A stretch of 64,000 bases of DNA, taken from contig CM065188.1 of NCBI GenBank assembly GCA_033026295.1, positions 15,944,854-16,008,853 on the forward strand, in the 5' to 3' direction. Source of the stretch: Channa striata. Its lineage: Eukaryota; Chordata; Actinopteri; Anabantiformes; Channidae. Under the pieces are notes generated by a model. That model had not been told where the DNA came from, made no database searches, and saw only the letters and a program-made list of their open reading frames with translations. This document shows, in pieces, positions 62,351-64,000 of the stretch (position 1 is its first letter; each line of letters begins with the position of its first letter). Both the position numbers and the translations under genes were made by a program.

Positions 62351-63673
62351 CTATGGGAAGTCGGAGTAGGGCAGTTTGAAGGGGTACAGAGGCGTGTAAC
62401 GCTGGTCGTGCCAAAGCAGCTTTTCTTCTAGAAACTTGACGGTTTGCAGCGTGAGGACGAGGGCCTCGTGTTTCAGCATGCTGTGGACGTTCAGACCTGA
62501 GGGAGAAAGGACAAAGAACATCTGCTTCACTTCGGTCCAGCAATAGTCAAACTGTCGTCTTTGCGTCTGACATTTGTTGTCAGCAAACTTCCAAAAAGGC
62601 CTAAAACAATCAATGCAATCCCACCGAACGTCTCACTTTTACAACCATTAATAGACGTTTTACTTGTGACACTGTGAAACAGACGTAGTCAGCCACATTT
62701 ACCAAAGAAAATTAAATTGCTCTGCAACATGAGAAAACTGCACAATTGGCCTTTTCTCATAACAATGGCACATTTCTGGAGAAGGAACCAAGTCGACCTG
62801 CAGCACATGAACTACTAACACCAAAAAAACCACTCACCGATAGCTGGAATGAGGTTGACGGTCTTCAGGTTTGCAGTGGCCTGAAGGATGTTTTCAGGAA
62901 ACTCTTCACCTCTGAAAACAAGAACGCTGACGTCATTGCAGAGCAAGCGCACCTCCGCAGACAAAAGATGACATGAATGTAAGACACTCACACATCAACT
63001 ATTAAAATAGACTCTCCCCAGTGTCTCTGTCTGATGACGTCCAGCAGGTACTGAGAGTCCGGGCTGGGGATGTTGAGGGAATCCACGACGTGTAGGTAGT
63101 CCTGCAACAGAGTAGGAAAAGTCAGGTCCAAACAGGCTCCAGCATTTATGAGAACAACGTTTTATTTAGCATCACGACAATTACATGACAGAACCTGTAA
63201 TAGTAGGTAACACAAGTGGATTGTTTCACAGTAAACGTAATATGAGAGCACATCATAAATTAGAAATAACGTCTACGTGCGTTTCCTCGTTGCGAATTCG
63301 ATCCACCGTGTGTGTGTGTGTGTGTGGCCTGATTCCAGTTCGTCATTCCTGCGGGTTTCACTTACCTGAGCCATCTTGGAGCTCAGAGCCACTTTGAGTC
63401 CCTGAACTCGCACCTTCATGGGCAGCATGTAGTAGTAACTGGTCGGCCCTCTGGGTCCGTGACACACCCCACCTGAGACAAACACCACCTGTCAGACTGA
63501 CTCTCGTAGCTCTTTAGAAGATAAATCCTACACAGCCCGTGTCAGCCGTTTCTACGTTTGACTGTAAACCTCGAACCGGTCACCTCCTTTCCATATTGGC
63601 GATCTGATGCTGCCGTGTCGAGCCCGTCCTCCCCCTTTTTGTCTCCAGGGTTTTTTGCCGCCTCCTCTGACCT
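62351..63673 (-). CDS. mrpl4: Mitochondrial ribosomal protein L4 (uL4m), 3' five exons
   Basis: Component of the large subunit of the mitochondrial ribosome, near the peptide exit tunnel. Exons in transcript order: 63673-63584 ([20 protein letters not shown]), 63472-63366 ([20 protein letters not shown]), 63101-62992 (DYLHVVDSL...[12 protein letters not shown]), 62911-62838 ([20 protein letters not shown]), 62496-62351 ([20 protein letters not shown], ending LPYSDFP and TAG). All four junction phases close. The first exon is the conserved Gly/Arg-rich uL4 loop. The 5' exons (transit peptide and start of the uL4 domain) lie right of the window; 63674-64000 shows no exon. It is convergent with hyls1. 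Confidence 0.92.
63308..63326 (+). repeat. (GT)n microsatellite
   Basis: About nine GT units in an mrpl4 intron, roughly 40 nt from the donor of exon 63366-63472. Confidence 0.85.
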
Positions 63674-64000
63674 CTGATCGGACCTTTGTTTTGGCGTGAC
63701 TCTAAACAGATTCAAACAAATGTGGGTCAGCGAACAGTTTTCCTCCCATGACTCTTTGAAACTGGTCTGGACGCCGTCTTTAATCATGTTCACTGTAGAA
63801 TATTCATAGGAATTTCCTACAGCAAATGGACGGACGTGTTATAATACTGTCTGCTAGATTTTTAGACTGGAAAAATAAAACCGTAATAGACAAACAATGA
63901 TTAACATTGTGGATACAAAAAAACTACGTGAACTTTTTGTACATGAAGGGACGAGACAGTTAATACACAGGTGGACAAGTGTGTGTGTCACGTTGAAGCA

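Noticed and set aside
63542..63793. 83-aa minus-strand ORF
   Set aside because: It overlaps the real mrpl4 exon 63584-63673 but in a different frame; the uL4 loop motif [10 protein letters not shown] reads in the other frame.
1..64000. CRISPR arrays, operons, prophage or bacterial defence systems
   Set aside because: All supported genes are spliced vertebrate genes; the repeats are dispersed, not regularly spaced.

Overview
This is vertebrate nuclear DNA, almost certainly from a ray-finned (teleost) fish. The genes are broken by GT-AG introns. The products read as vertebrate muscle, lens, cartilage and centriole proteins, and the noncoding DNA carries short dispersed repeats of types common in teleosts. 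Exon boundaries below come from reading the frame through splice sites. In every gene listed, phases close from exon to exon. One hyls1 donor remains ambiguous.

Layout, left to right. (1) 1-9664, + strand: the 3' two-thirds of an M-protein (myom2) gene, 23 exons, encoding FN3 domains, then Ig domains joined by helical linkers, then a Pro/Ser/Lys tail. (2) 11630-21241, + strand: fam83b, four coding exons, 916 aa. (3) 22112-25225, - strand: lgsn (lengsin), four exons, 693 aa, tail-to-tail with fam83b and with a TATA box. (4) about 29122-35640, + strand: ptp4a1 (PRL-1 phosphatase), five coding exons, 173 aa. It has a GC-rich promoter region and a long 5' leader holding a 21-codon upstream ORF. 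(5) 38989-53864, - strand: a collagen alpha-1(IX) gene, 32 coding exons, 687 aa. It begins with a signal-peptide exon followed directly by collagen repeats, so it is the short form without NC4. (6) 55350-62205, + strand: hyls1 (centriole/cilium protein), head-to-head with col9a1. It contains a 1,017-nt acidic exon that can be spliced in without shifting the frame. (7) 62351-63673 and beyond the window, - strand: mrpl4 (mitochondrial ribosomal protein uL4m), whose 3' end overlaps that of hyls1.

The genes do not form a pathway. FAM83B, LGSN, PTP4A1 and COL9A1 are, from memory, neighbours around human 6p12-6q13, so the middle of the window is an old conserved block. MYOM2, HYLS1 and MRPL4 lie on other human chromosomes, so both flanks are rearranged. 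No bacterial-type system, CRISPR array or intact transposon is visible. The most interesting items are the large phase-1/phase-1 hyls1 exon, the NC4-less col9a1, the ptp4a1 uORF, the 27-nt tandem repeat coding the M-protein tail, and a near-perfect 60-nt hairpin in a myom2 intron.
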